From: Kuschelorhynchus macadamiae | Taxonomy: Eukaryota; Arthropoda; Insecta; Coleoptera; Curculionidae | Reading direction: 5' to 3' | Length of the DNA stretch: 64,000 nucleotides | Assembly (NCBI GenBank): GCA_030620095.1 | Contig: JAUTXW010000561.1 | Location: forward strand, 930,001-994,000 | Shown: positions 45,949-59,277 of the stretch, piece by piece | Layout: each line of letters begins with the position of its first letter | Numbering within the stretch: the stretch's first letter is position 1 | Program-made: the position numbers and the translations under genes | The notes under the pieces: model-generated | Told to the model about the DNA's origin: nothing | The model's database searches: none | The model's input: the letters and a program-made list of their open reading frames with translations, nothing else

Positions 45949-47598
45949 TTAATAGCTTTCTCTATGGTGCGATTTGTGTAGCCATTTTTCTTTAAAGCAC
46001 AGTTCGTTTTGTCTCGTCTGTGTTTCAGTTAGTCGCACGGATCTAGATATTAGAGTATTTGCCACAGCTTGAATTTGTGCTGGGTGATGATGTGATTTTG
46101 CATTTAAATATCTGTCTGTATGTGTTGGTTTTCTATACACGGAGTATTCGAAATGTCCGTTATGCAGTTTTGTGACCAAAACATCTAAAAATGGTAGTTT
46201 GTTGTTTTCCTCTAACTCTAGAGTAAATTGTATTCTGGGGTGGATTGAATTTACGTGAGTCAGAAATTTTTCGAGTTCTGTATGACCATGTTGCCATATA
46301 ATAAATATGTCATCCACATAACGAATCCATAATTTGGGTTTTAAACTTGCTTTCTCAAGAGCTTCTTTCTCGAAGTATATCATAAATAAATTCGCGACTA
46401 CTGGTGATAGCGAGGACCCCATTGGAGCACCATCCGTTTGTTTATACATTTGCCCGTTGAAAGAAAAATAAGTATTTTTGAGGCAATGCTCCGAGAGTTC
46501 TATTATATGTGCCTGGAAATCCTCGTTCATAGCAATCTTGTCCAATGCTTCGTCGATGGGAATACTGGGATATAACGATTTGACATCTAGGCTTGCTATG
46601 ATATCGTTTTTTTCAAGGACGATATCTCGTGTAATTCGTGTGAAATGCTCCGAGTTTTTAACGAATGAATCAGCTTTTTCTACAGTTGGTTGCATAATTT
46701 CAGAAAGGTATTTCTCCAGTTTTTGTAGCGGCGAATTAACAGCACTAACAATAGGTCTGATAGGCGCCCCTGGTTTGTGTATTTTTGGTAAACCATAGAG
46801 TTTAAGACATCTGCTCAACTTTTCCCTTGGTATGATTTTTTGTTGAATTTGGGGGTTTATTGGTGAACTTTTTATTTTATTTTTAGTTGTTTTCTCTAGA
46901 TACGTTGTCGGGTCCCTTGGAACAGGCCTATAACAATTGTCTTGTAGGATATCCTGCATTTTCTGTACGTAATCTTGAGTATTCATAACCACAGTTGCGT
47001 TTCCTTTATCTGCTGGAAGGATTGTGATGTCTTTATTTTTTCGAAGGTTTATTAGGGCCTTTTGTTCAGTGGCATTTAGGTTTTGTTTTGGTGTTTTGCT
47101 TGATCTTAAAATTCTTGCCACCTCTTGTCGAATCTCCTCTGCTTTTGTTTCTTCAGAGGAGTCAAGGACAGCTTCCACTCCAGCTATTATTTCTTCTTTA
47201 GGGATTTCCTTAGGAGATATCGCAAAATTAAAACCCTTACTCAGTACGGATTTTTCACTTTCCGAGAGGCTGTAGGATGATATATTATGTCCTAATTTAT
47301 CGACGTCTACTGATGATCTTTGTGGCTGACTCGACTTTCTTAGAAGATTGTCATACTTTTTCGAAAGTTTATCTGTCTTAATATTCTTATTTGATTCTGT
47401 TCGCCAAAAAGCCAAAGTTTCTATGCGATTCCACAATAAAGGGTGAATGATATTACTTAGTTTAGGGTGTAACTTTAAAAGTTCTCTCTCTGTCTCGGTT
47501 AGTTGTTTTCTAGTTTGATGGATTTGTTCTTTTAATAACGCCTTACTAGCATTTTGAAGTATGGTGTTAGTTTTTCTGGTTTTAGTATGATAAGACAA
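45949..47598 (-). CDS. Penelope-like reverse transcriptase
   Basis: 549 codons as counted from a TTG; the frame really continues upstream to the stop at 47638-47640. The N-terminal region is helical. ITILPADKGNATVVM lies at 191-205, LYGLPKIHKPGAPIRPIVSA at 267-286, motif A IASLDVKSLYPSIP at 334-347, GAPMGSSLSPVVANLFM at 390-406, the catalytic YVDD at 427-430, and KLPFLDVLV at 467-475. All are diagnostic of Penelope-like RTs, a class related to telomerase. The RT domain is intact; the protein leaves the correct frame only near its end (about 45990-46010), where the expected continuation KKNGYTNRTIEKAINV is in another frame. Confidence 0.95.
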   Translation of the reverse strand: MSYHTKTRKTNTILQNASKALLKEQIHQTRKQLTETERELLKLHPKLSNIIHPLLWNRIETLAFWRTESNKNIKTDKLSKKYDNLLRKSSQPQRSSVDVDKLGHNISSYSLSESEKSVLSKGFNFAISPKEIPKEEIIAGVEAVLDSSEETKAEEIRQEVARILRSSKTPKQNLNATEQKALINLRKNKDITILPADKGNATVVMNTQDYVQKMQDILQDNCYRPVPRDPTTYLEKTTKNKIKSSPINPQIQQKIIPREKLSRCLKLYGLPKIHKPGAPIRPIVSAVNSPLQKLEKYLSEIMQPTVEKADSFVKNSEHFTRITRDIVLEKNDIIASLDVKSLYPSIPIDEALDKIAMNEDFQAHIIELSEHCLKNTYFSFNGQMYKQTDGAPMGSSLSPVVANLFMIYFEKEALEKASLKPKLWIRYVDDIFIIWQHGHTELEKFLTHVNSIHPRIQFTLELEENNKLPFLDVLVTKLHNGHFEYSVYRKPTHTDRYLNAKSHHHPAQIQAVANTLISRSVRLTETQTRQNELCFKEKWLHKSHHRESY

Positions 47599-47640
47599 CC
47601 GTGTAAAAGTAGGAAGTAAATCGCTGTCACGACACTTAAT

Positions 47641-47865
47641 TTAAAAGGTTAGATCACATAAAAGATTAGTTTTCTTACCTCTCAGTTTCTCATAGATCTT
47701 GATTGTCTTGAAAATCTCCTCCCCGTAGAGGTGTATAGTGTTGATTTTTACTCCTTCACGGATGGAAAAATACAATGTGTTTTCATTCCGGGTGTACATC
47801 CGTTCACTACTGTCGTTCTGAAAAGAACAGTTTTGCTGACGTTTCGCCAAAATCACATTTGGCAT
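47641..47865 (-). CDS. Penelope polyprotein, N-terminal segment
   Basis: 74 codons from the ATG at 47863-47865: MPNVILAKRQQNCSF, then YFSIREGVKINTIHLYGEEIF, KTIKIYEKLRGKKTNLLCD. The stop after LLCDLTF is followed in the same frame by IKCRDSDLLPTFTRLSYHTK, which continues directly into the RT frame. The two are therefore one protein separated by a single nonsense codon. The start sits in the terminal-repeat hairpin. Confidence 0.8.
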   Translation of the reverse strand: MPNVILAKRQQNCSFQNDSSERMYTRNENTLYFSIREGVKINTIHLYGEEIFKTIKIYEKLRGKKTNLLCDLTF

Positions 47866-48110
47866 TTTCGAAGCTTTCTTTCTCGCGTCCGAATAGAGAC
47901 TGAAGTGTTGGTGACTGCGACGCTTCCTTTTATACCCCCACTCGGGGCCGAAGGTTATATCTGCGCAGGCGTTGGTCCTTATTTATGTTTTCCGGATGGT
48001 GCTGTTGTTGTTGCGCTAATTGCGCTTGAGTTTTTGCGATTTTAGATTTGTCGATTATTGTCTTCCATACTGTTGGTAGTTTTAATGATTCGTCCCTTTT
48101 ATTCAAATCA
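47774..48110 (-). repeat. Penelope 5' terminal repeat (pLTR)
   Basis: The partner of the 3' repeat, with only a few substitutions, e.g. CCTTATTTATG for CCTTATTGATG and TTGTTGCGC for TTGTTGTGC. The start codon of the element's protein (minus strand, 47863-47865) lies inside it, in the hairpin segment, so the repeat overlaps both ends of the coding region. Confidence 0.93.
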
Positions 48111-48115
48111 GGTGA

Positions 48116-48165
48116 TTTTATACCCCGAGTGTGGGTATAAAAGGAAGCGTCGCAGTCACCAACAC
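48116..48165. repeat. 5' fold-back of the Penelope element
   Basis: TTTTATACCC (48116-48125) and GGGTATAAAA (48133-48142) form a perfect 10-bp stem with a 7-nt loop. The sequence continues to 48165 as an inverted copy of 47903-47934 (GGAAGCGTCGCAGTCACC). Such inverted 5' extras are a known outcome of Penelope-like retrotransposition. Confidence 0.88.
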
Positions 48166-48288
48166 AGTGACTGGCCTGGCGTTAGGGTGTGAAGAAGAAT
48201 TGGTACTGCTTACCTAGCACATTGCCCTAAATACCTTGTGCTATTTTATTTGGATATTTTTACTGTCGATTGTATCTATACTATATAA

Positions 48289-49680
<1,392 letters not shown>

Positions 49681-49689
49681 TAATATATC

Positions 49690-50720
49690 TAACCAACAAT
49701 TAAATCTGAAAAGGTATTATTGCGAAATTCCTCTAAATCACCATATCCCTACCCAAGTACTTCAATTTTAGAGTTATTTAAATTAAGCTGATTGCTGTAA
49801 AACCACTTAATGACATTCGATGTAAGGTAGACACACATCATATATCTAACACATTTAACTGATTTTTAGCTCTTTTCACTAATGTTTACGTCTGCGAATA
49901 GTACAAAAGTAGAACTGGGATCGCAGACCTCCAGATCACTTATATAGATAAGGAAAAGCAGCAGTTCCAGTACCGATTCTGAATATATTTTGAATTATAT
50001 TTTTCACCATTTACATCAACTAGTTGTTTTTTGTTTGTTATATAAGAAGAATTAAATATTGTGAGATATGAACCAAATTTATAGGAATTAAATTTCTTTA
50101 GTAAATGCTTAAAGGACATACATTTGAATGGATTTGTTAAATCACAAAACAAAGCGTCTATATATTGTCCCCATTGTCATAACCTTCATTAACAATTTGA
50201 ATAAGTTCACTTATAGCCACTGTGGTAGAACAACAACTTCTAAAACTAACTGGGATGTAGAAAAAGATTATTATGTTCAAAATAAGCTGGAATTCTGTTT
50301 TAAGGGACATCTGATATTGGTATGATATTATTGAGTTGGTCAACTTAATCATAAATGTGCATAACTGCATCAGTTACGCACATTTTAGTAATTTTGTAAC
50401 AGAAATTTACGATAGTAATAATTTTATTTAGAATGCTTTTAATAATGTTTACATTCATACCATAAAAATACCTATTAGTTTTATTTTTAAGACCATTTAT
50501 TATTTCCTGGTTGGCAAAGCAAAGAATATTTAAAATCTCTCTTAGTAAGCTTTATTTCCAAAGAGATACAGAAAGTTTTGATGAACTCTGGTTTGTTTCT
50601 GGCAAGTTATCAATAAGTTTATGAGGGACATCAATAAAAACAAATAGTTTAAGTCATCAGGAATGAATTCAACTTCTGTTCTAGTTTTATTTGAAATTAG
50701 TGTAGAGATGCTTTTAATAA
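49690..50720 (-). pseudogene. LINE reverse transcriptase, reversed, decayed
   Basis: Reading the minus strand: FIPDDLNYLF (about 50660), then RSCCSTTVAISELIQIVNEG and YDNGDNI (50158-50230), RT motif A as VFCDLTNPFKCMSFKHLLKK (about 50090-50150), SYITNKKQLVDVNGEK, then LFLIYISDLEV-like sequence, motif C as VLFADVNIS (about 49875-49905) and FYSNQLNLNNSKIEVLG (about 49760-49810). The order is that of a jockey/CR1-type LINE. The catalytic Asp of motif A is changed (PFKC for AFDC). Frameshifts are many. Confidence 0.82.
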
Positions 50721-51040
50721 AATTTACAGAATAATATTAATTATGCTTTTAATGACATTCTAGACAGCTTTTGAATTATAGTTATGATATTTTACATATT
50801 TACCATTGAGGTAATATTTTAAATAGTTGTTGACAGTAATATTTTAAATAGTTGTTGTACATTAACAGTTTTATATTGTTTAGGTAGTTTCCTATGAAAA
50901 TATAATGTATTTTCGTTTGTGTTTAAAATCAATAAACCAAGATACTATTCAGATAATTTTTAATAAAAGTTATGAACATTTCACATTTTTGCTTGGTTCT
51001 TATATTATCAACATGCACAAAATCCTAACTTCATTCATCA
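50721..51040. other. AT-rich spacer with short direct repeat
   Basis: The phrase ATATTTTAAATAGTTGTTG occurs twice (about 50812 and 50840). No other feature. Confidence 0.5.
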
Positions 51041-51044
51041 CAAA

Positions 51045-52180
51045 CTTCACGAAAATATGGATGGAAAAATGAATTTAGTTTTTTCTTTGGTCGCAAAACC
51101 TTTCTGTTCTTTGACAGGTCCGAGAGTACATCCGTTGGCCTGTGGTGGTTTGCAAATTCTGCGGACCTTCCGCCAAAATCTCATTTGGTATGTTCGATGA
51201 TTGGCCATTGATTTTCGTCGGTAAAATGATGATGATTCGAGAAGGTTGGCCAATATTTATATGATTTCGTGGCTGAAGGTTGTAGCGCCGCACAGGCGAC
51301 GTTATGACCAAGCCGTGCGCTTCTGTTGCCTGTTTCTTTTTGTCTGGTGACCATTGGCGCTTGTTTGTCCGATCTTTTAGTATTTCCACACAGAGGGCAA
51401 ATTTGTTACGTCGTTTTTTTTATGTAGTGTGCCATGCTTTTCAATGTCTGTTGCTTCCCGGATTATTTTAGTTTTGTAGTGCTTCGCATCTGATAATTGT
51501 TTGCAGCCATTAAAATTATTTCTATGCCCTGTCTCTAATTAATGAGGGAAAAGGGCCGACGTGGTTTGTTTGCTCTTAACGCCTAATTTATGTTCTTCAA
51601 GTCTTGCCAATATCCTCTTATTTGTTTGTCCTACATAGATTTGATTACATATATCGCATGAGATACTGTAAACGCTTTGATTTTCTAAGTTGATCTTTGG
51701 GATTTCTCAGAGAGGATTCTATTGTTCTTAATACGCTGTAGAGATATTGCGTTTTCGGAGAAGTCTTCCTATCTGGCTGTAGTTTCTTTGAAATAGGGGC
51801 TATTGATTATTTTCAAATGCTATTGGCATTCTTGTTGGCCTCTTTGTTAATGTTCTAGAGCTTTTTTAATAGTGTGTGTCTTGTACCTACCTGTTTCAAT
51901 GTTTATGTGATGCGGCGTTTAGGTATATCTCTATGTGTCTGGGCTTTCTATATAATGTGTGGTTTAGATGTCCTTCTGGAGTCTTCTGATAAGCACGTTT
52001 AAGAAATGCAGCTGGTTATTTTGTTCTATTTCTAAAGTAAACTCGATCTTGGAATGAATGGGGTTTAAATAATCTAAAAATTTGCCAGAAGATCATATGG
52101 CGAGTAGGTCATCAACGTATCGGACCCATAGTTTAGATCAACCTCGCTTAATGATTTTTGTTCAAAATATATTGAGCCGA
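51045..52180 (-). pseudogene. Second Penelope-like family, 3' half
   Basis: On the minus strand: WVRYVDDLLAI (RT catalytic motif, about 52095-52130), NPIHSKIEFTLEIEQNNQLHFLNVL (about 51985-52065), then a complete-looking GIY-YIG start SVYSISC, CDIC, IYVGQTNKR, LARLEEHKLGVKSKQ (about 51560-51690), YKTKIIREATDIEKHG (about 51430-51490) and a terminal region with the hairpin CCAAATGAGATTTTGG. The motifs differ at many positions from the element at 45-48 kb, so this is a separate family. Several frameshifts; 5' part missing. Confidence 0.88.
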
Positions 52181-52335
52181 GACCCAGGGCTCACTTAAAA
52201 CTAAAACATAAAAATCAATTTTTTTTGCCTCATGTTGACAAACCTAATTACCTAGACACAAAATAAATGTTAAAATTAATATCGTTAGAACTGCTAACGT
52301 TTTCTCTAACAAAACTTTCACCATTATGACTAACC

Positions 52336-53150
52336 TCAGCTTGGCCTAGCCGTTCTTATAGGAAATTCTGCTGGACAGAATAAAAATCTCCTCAGTGGAA
52401 TACTGATTATTAAAGAAACTTTTCTGTTGGTTTCTCCTGATTTCTCCTGAGAGAATGTGGCCTCCATTGATATTGGTGGCGGAATAACTACCTGGTTATT
52501 TTCATAAAATGACTCAATGTTTGTAGGGCCTAATAGAATCAAATCTTTGGCCAGTATCACTTCCATTAATTGCAGAGATCTGGTTGACATTTTGGGACGT
52601 TTTGATGGGCATGTTCAGTAACCTACGCTGTTGGTAGTGTTTGTTAATTAGTTGCAAAGAAGGGGGTCAGGGGTGACCCTGAAGAGTTTCTGGGTTGTTC
52701 GGAGTGGTTTACCGTAACAGTCCGTATTTGAACTGTTATTTTCTGGGTCGTTTTATACTACCACGCTTCTTAGCTCCAGTTATTACTTCTAAATTTAGCA
52801 ACACTAGTTGTTTCATTTCAGCACTTTGATCTAATGTATCTGCTTCATCACTATTCTTTACACTCACCAGATATTTTGTTTTAAAGTCTTGGTTAGAAAT
52901 GTTTTCTATAAGTTAACGTTTATCTTCCTTCAGGTCTATATTTTAATCAGAAATCTCAGCAATTAATCTATTTAAAAAGTCGACTTATATGATACGCTTG
53001 TTGACAGTGTATAATAAATAAGTTTTGCACAACTCTTTTACACAGCATTTCGCTTTTAATACTTCCCGATTCTGATTGAGCGTCATCATCGGATGCCATG
53101 TTTAACATACTCATGCTATGGGCATTATTACTAAGAGATCTGGTTTGCAA
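52336..53150 (-). pseudogene. Degenerate ORF1-like retroelement remnant
   Basis: An open start (MQTRSLSNNAHSMSMLNMAS, 53150) leads after one frameshift into a charged, coiled-coil-like stretch: RLIAEISD, NIDLKEDKR, LIENISNQDFKTKYLVSVK, AEMKQLVLLNLEVITGAKK, RGSIKRPRK (about 52990-52740). A second frame (52590-52336) begins MSTRSLQLMEVILAKDLI. This looks like an ORF1 or gag-type protein of a LINE, but there is no zinc knuckle or RRM that I can see. Which element it belongs to is unclear. Confidence 0.4.
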
Positions 53151-53539
53151 GCAACTTTTTTTGTCGGTGTTTTATAACAGCTTGTAGTTTTGAAAGACAA
53201 TATAATTTTCCCTGTATTAGGCTTAATTTGTTTTGATCAATTCTGTTTATTTGAATTTTTATCATAACTTTTTTCGGATACTTTTGTTAAATTCTGGTTT
53301 CTGATAATATATTGTGTTTCTTAAACTTTTAAGTTATGTAAAAATTATTTTTATATAAGAGTTTGTTGCATGTTATAGAAGACGCTGTTTAAATTGTCCG
53401 ACCCATTGCGTTAAATTTAAGTTAAATATAATAAAATATTTTTTAAGTAATTATTATTTGCTTTCACCTAGATCGTGATATTCTTTGAAAAAAATGATCA
53501 AAATATATTCTTCATTATAAACGAAAACGTGAAAAAAAA

Positions 53540-53890
53540 TCAGTCCAAGAAGTCTGTCTATCTAGTAAATGTTATATAGGGATAAACTGGTACGAATTCA
53601 TGACGTAGCAAAATGGCGGTGTGAGTCAAAGTAAGAACTACTGATTAAATTTATTATAAATTATGCCCAAAATTTAAGTGTGGCTTAGGTAGAAGCAGGT
53701 AAAATTTGGTAAGTATCCAATATGTTGGAACAAATTGGACCCAATAAAGATGTTTGAAATGACAATATAGGTATATGTGTTACTAAATGACTATGTGCGG
53801 AACTAAATTGTGTCACACTTCACTGTTCCTAATAAAAGTAGAAGGAAGAAATTTACCTATTTTTTAAAAAATACTTTACCAACGCAGAAC
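53540..53890 (-). repeat. Dispersed repeat family A, reversed fragment
   Basis: It contains GAATTCATGACGTAGCAAAATGGCGG, AATTTAAGTGTGGCTTAGGTAG and the reversed 5' block (GTGTCACACTTCACTGTTCC, then GAAATTTACC). Confidence 0.8.
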
Positions 53891-53894
53891 AAGG

Positions 53895-54945
53895 TAAAAA
53901 CCCTGTTACTAGGAATGGCACCCAAAAGAGTTTTCTCCGAATCTGAACCCACGACGCGCTGTGGTACTGATAATCATGACTAAGGAATTTTTAAATAATT
54001 TAAATAGGTGTATCTATATCATTTTTGAACTAATGGGTGTGAAACTATTCTTCTGTGATTGTGGCATGTTTCTTTAATTTTAAATTATTTAAGCCATGGA
54101 TTGATCTACCTAAGACAGTGTTCTACCAGGCAGTATGGTATGGGCATGATATCCTTGTCGGACATGCATTGTCTTTATTATTTCAGTTTCACAGGGTTTC
54201 GAATGGTAATTAACTCCAATCGTTTTCAAGTGTAAACTAGATGCTAACTCTAAAGCTACAGGGATATATATTAGTCGTGTGCGGTGATGCGTGAAGTCTC
54301 CGCCCCGAGTTACCTGAACCGTAAAGTTTTAGGAGATCAGTTTCAACTAGAAGCGGCATCCATATGTTTGGAATATCGAAGCTAGACTTACTGAATATGC
54401 CTTGATTACTTTCTATAAAAGTTGCTTCTATAAACTTTCGTTTTCGCCAGTGCTGCTCCCTATGATAAATTTTAGCCTCCGACCACTGTATCTACTATTA
54501 GTTAATTTTTTTTTATTCTGTTCTCGTATTTGATACAAACAAAACGGATTGTTTGATTTTGAGTATAAATAATCGCTTCCGAGTAAGTGAAAAATTATTA
54601 TCGACGACTACCTGGAGAAAAGATGATATTATAAACCACTTTATAATTTCGAAAAAAAATCACTGTAGTTAAAAAATTGGTAGCAATACTAAAAAAGCAC
54701 AAACTCGAAAATTATTGTGGTGGAACTTGTTTCAGCTCAAAATAAAAGTAGTTGGCAGAAATACATATTTTAAGCTTGAAGATGTTCGAAGCTTTTAATA
54801 GAATCCTTCAAAGGATTTGTAAAGATTTTGTATATCAGTATAAATTAATTTAATAAAACAATCTTAGCAAACTATCTGGACTTAGTGAAGTAATTATGTG
54901 GACGTTGTCACTCATTACATTACACTCAATACATGGCAACAGTTT
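53895..54945. other. No recognisable gene
   Basis: A somewhat GC-richer patch lies at about 54260-54480 (GTGAAGTCTCCGCCCCGAG). No coding or repeat identity recognised. Confidence 0.4.
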
Positions 54946-54947
54946 TT

Positions 54948-55575
54948 ACTTCCTTCTTAAAGGGGTATTGTAATCGTGTAAAAAATTACCCACCGAGATT
55001 TTTGCAGATTTTTACATTTTAGGGTCCTTGGACCTCGAAAAACATGTTTTCCCATTTCCGTCAGTCGGTCGATCTCTCTGTGTGTCGTCCTGCCATTCTA
55101 TCTGTACGCGGTATAGCTCAAAAATGACTTATCTCATTGACTTCAAATTTTGCCCACAAATCAAAGGTGGATGAAATGATTAAATTTTGATAAAAATTCA
55201 ATATGGCGGAGCAAAATAGTAACCTCATAAAATACAAAAAAAAAATTATTAAAATAATATTATCGAGTTGACTTGAAACTTTGCGCAGAAATAAAGTGTG
55301 GAACTGGTAAAATCTTTATATAAGCCCATTATGGCGGAACAACATGGCGGCATGATGAAAGTTTAATTGATCTAATTCCAATTACTAGAATATAACAACC
55401 ATGTTTTATAGAGGAGAATAATAAAGGCTTAATTTATTTCTTATGAACTACGTAAATAATGTTAGGTAAAATAAGAACGAATGAATGGAAAACTAATTAT
55501 ATAAAAATATAGACTATGTATCAAGTAGTGGAACTTGTATGAGGGAAGTTAAGGGCAAAGGCGAAATTACCGATT
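54948..55575 (-). repeat. Dispersed repeat family A, reversed copy
   Basis: It starts with the reversed terminal block (ACTTCCTTCTTAAAGGGGTATTGTAATCGTG), then the reversed GACAGAC module (CAGTCGGTCGATCTCTCTG), two modules with AATATGGCGGAGCAAAAT and ATTATGGCGGAACAACATGG, and ends with the same terminal part as the fragment at 9.2-9.6 kb. Confidence 0.85.
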
Positions 55576-56049
55576 TTTTTATAAAATCATCTAACATATT
55601 TTCCATACACCACTGTCTAGATTTTAAGTTATGTGACCACTTTTCTTACAAAATACTATCATGAAACAAGGCAACAACAACAGTAAGTTGCTCAAATAAT
55701 CTGTGCTCGGTCTTATAATGTATACGTGTTATTAGTTCAGAGCTGTTTCTTTCTTATTAAATTAATGTTACTAACACGAAAGACCGATTATAACTCATAT
55801 AGTTCATCAGGTACAAATAATTTAATCATATCAATTGCTCATGTCGGCATTTAATTAGACAGCACGCAACAATATTTGGCTTATAAAAAAATATTCTTTA
55901 AATAAACAAATATTGGATGGATCGCCTACTCGAACACAGTCGGTGACCATCTTGAAATATTTAATAACACTTCCTTCAAATTCCAGCCAATAGATTTAGG
56001 ATGGATAAAAGTGTATCTCTCAACAAAAAAAATACATAAGGCTCTAGTT

Positions 56050-56960
56050 AATAACACAAAAAAGAATTCTTTCAGAACCGTATCAGTAGTGCTGAGAATC
56101 CTGTAAAGGAGGCATGGAGACTAGTAGGGGATGTTACGGGTAAATCATTCAAGAGAAAGAACATTGAGCTTAAATCTAATGATACCGTAGATACAAAGAC
56201 CCACAATATATCTAACTCCTTTAATATATTTTTTAAGGAGGCTGCATAGAATACAATAAGTAAGACCAATGTTAATAACATGTTAGAACCCACTTTCGTA
56301 ATAAAACATTTAAATAGTCTATTTCTTTGTGGTTTTTCTGGGAGGGACATAAAGGCTATACCGAATTGAAAAAGGTCTTTGGCCCAATATCACATATTTC
56401 ACCATATGTTATTAGTTGTTTTAAAAATGGTTGTTTTCTAAAATTATTGACAGTTAATAAAATTATACCTATTAAAAATAATCCACAGTGACGGCGGTGC
56501 ATCATTATCACTTAAAATTATTGGAGAGGGGCGAGTGTCCTGCTGCGATCTTCTGTAATCTCAGCATGGCATTTGATTGCGTTAATACACAACTCTTGTT
56601 TCATAAGATGGAGTCTTATAGTATAAGGGATCCAGCTCTGACATTGCTTTCAGACTTTCTGAGAAATAGACGATAATATGTTTCACTTTGATATAGTGAT
56701 CGTAATTTAGGACAGTGCGTATCTGACCGGGTTGTTGTTGACATGGGGGGTGCCTATATATTTGCGATATAAATAACATGCTGTCTGCTGTAAATGATGA
56801 CTGGATAGCTACTCTGTTCGACGACGATTCTTCTTTTATTGTTTCAAATCACAGTACCGGAAATCTTGAGACCTTGGTACAGTAGTATGAAATCACTTTT
56901 TACTTAGTTCAGCTAAAATTAACTGTTCTTAAACAGCAGTGAAACTACATATTTACATTT
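56050..56960 (+). pseudogene. LINE reverse transcriptase, decayed
   Basis: Plus-strand pieces in order: SSAENPVKEAWRLVGDVTGK and KRKNIELKSNDTVDTKTHNI (about 56080-56210, a pre-RT region), NSFNIFFKEAA, then RT motif A as ERGECPAAIFCNLSMAFDCV (about 56523-56585) and LTLLSDFLRNRR. Motif B is ruined. MLSAVNDDWIATLFDDDSSF (motif C, about 56780-56838) is followed by IVSNHSTGNLETLVQ. The LFADD motif is LFDDD. Stops and frameshifts run throughout. Confidence 0.83.
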
Positions 56961-56964
56961 TCAT

Positions 56965-59274
56965 TCCCCTCAAATGAATCAAAATTTGTATCTCAATATT
57001 CGACTTTTTTAAAATTCTTGGGTCGGACTTAAAAAATAGTGACGTTCATGAACACTTTACTCGGGCTCAGGACGAATGTTACTAAGAACGCGCCAGATAG
57101 CTTGAGTTTTTAATACATTGCCATACCATAGAATAGAGAATGTATGTATGTTACCCTGGGCGCCTGCCCTTGGTAATAGACAAAGTTAAGCTTGGATTAA
57201 GACTAGTATTAAAATATAAAATACATATTGTTATTCGTTATTATATTTTATTTATGTGACGTAATTATTTTAAACTTGTTTATAGTCATGTGTATAATTT
57301 TTGCAACTGTAAGGGATTCCATACATCGTAACAATGTCATTTTTTTGGAAATAAAAATTAAACTATTAAAAGTATTGGATTTTTTTCCGAAAACTGTTTA
57401 TTTTGATCGTCAAATATATTTTGTAATTAAATTTAATAATGATAACGTAATTTTAAATTTCGATGAAGGTAAAAACCAGTAAAAACATTTTTCTTTAATA
57501 AAAAACAACCGCGTGTTCCGTTCCAAAAATATACCGTTCCAGTATTGTTTTGCTTTGAGATTAGTTACACGCAGATTCAGAGATTTCCTAAGCTGTAACT
57601 TACTATTAACAACATTACCATCATACACATGCAAATTTAAGTCGCGAGGCATTTGTTAGAAGTAGGTACGTGGATGTTAGTAATATAGCTAGCGATGCTT
57701 AAGATTTCACGATACCAGTTTACATCCTCAGATTGCTCAAAGGCTTTTGATACCATAAATCATCGAAAACATGTTTACCATGCAATTTTTTCCGAAGAGA
57801 TAAATCTTGCGAAAAATTTTAATTATAATTTCCGATGCAGCGAGGCCAAAAACACTAGTTGTGAGATAAAGGGGCTAAAATTAACACCGGCTTTTTAAAG
57901 TAACGATGCGGTCTCCTGATAACGGTTTTCAATACTGCTGGAACGCGGGCTTTTGCGAGAGCCGCTGCTGATGGTATCGGCTTCACGATTTTGTTTAGCC
58001 TTTTATAATAAACCTACATTTACAGACACTCTGGTGTGAAACTGAAAAACGTACGTGTTTATTATAATAGGAGAGATAAGTCCTCGTGGCTGACCAATCG
58101 GGGAGCATTATCTATTAAATTATTGTTAATCGCTTGTTAGCGGGCATAATGTGCTGCGAGCAGGTGATTTTACTCATTGTCTATGGTTGTTGTCTTGTGA
58201 CAATAGACAACAATGGGTTTATAGGTGGGGATTTATATAGTTTATTGAATACTTCTAAATTAAAATAAAAAATATATTTAAGCAAACATGGTACTTCCCC
58301 ATATTCGTGTGTGAAAAAAATTTAACATGTTTTACCTTTTCAAACAATATTAATAGTTTCTGAAATAAAAAAAAATTGCTTTCAAAAAGCTATTTTATAT
58401 CCCCTATTTGTAGCCGAAAAAAATTGTATTAAGAAAATAAAACAATTTTGCATCTAACCGCGTTTAAAAAAAAACCTTATATTGTAATTTGATTTATAGA
58501 AAGCTATTTTACCCCTTGGAGTAACTCTATTCGAACGTAAATCTCATAATATTTGAACTTGAACCCCGAATACTAGAAACCCTACATTCGGTTTCACAAC
58601 TGAAATGCCTCAATCTGGCAATGATCTCAAGCGCTTTTTATGTCACTCTTCTCACAAATTATACAAACGTCAATTATGGTTAAAACCCCACAACATTTGT
58701 TTGGCTCAGTTTCACCTCATATCATCAAAAATTGTAGTAAATTGCAAGATTTGCCAATTTCCAACTCACACTACATTGCATTTTAATAAGAATAGCACCT
58801 CTAACAGGCCTAGTGGTAAAAACAATTCTGCTGTAAATTCATCAGAAACTGTAACTAATAATTCTTTTAAATAAATAATGATTTAATTACTGGCATTACT
58901 ACTAGAAACTATATTACGACCACTGTTTCAACTCTTCAGTCTACTGGCTTGCTTTCTACATGTGAGATAGATGTGAAACTTTGTGTAAGAAAATGCGTTC
59001 AAAAACTAGATCTTTGTCGACAGTTCTTATTAATTTTATTTGAGGATTTGAAGGGAATGTCGATTTTAGCTTAACGTGCAGTTTCCGTTGTATTTAATTT
59101 AATCCTATATTTTCTATTGAGACTCTTATCATTTCTAAGGTTTGGTCAAAATGTCACATATACGCTAATAAATCAAATCTATTGCTCGTTAGGCAGTTTA
59201 TTTAAAACGCACGCAACAATATGTGGTTCGGTGTTACCAGAAGCGCCAATTTGCACAGAAATACAATACAAAAA
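56965..59274. other. Mostly unassigned; small LINE scrap at 57710-57775
   Basis: A short frame at 57719-57775 reads DCSKAFDTINHRK, which matches RT motif A of LINEs, but nothing around it agrees. The frame at 58605-58874 ends in a Ser/Asn-rich tail after VNCKICQFPTHTTLHFN and might be an ORF1 scrap. A stem TGTTGTCT/AGACAACA lies near 58187-58211. The sequence at 59205-59250 belongs to the short repeat also seen at 16.6 and 55.86 kb. Confidence 0.4.
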
Positions 59275-59277
59275 AAA

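Noticed and set aside
46478..47275. Plus-strand frames within the Penelope RT
   Set aside because: Antisense shadows of the well-supported minus-strand RT.
57695..57898. Separate LINE element
   Set aside because: Only the 13-residue motif DCSKAFDTINHRK matches; flanking sequence gives no further RT motifs, so it was kept as a scrap.
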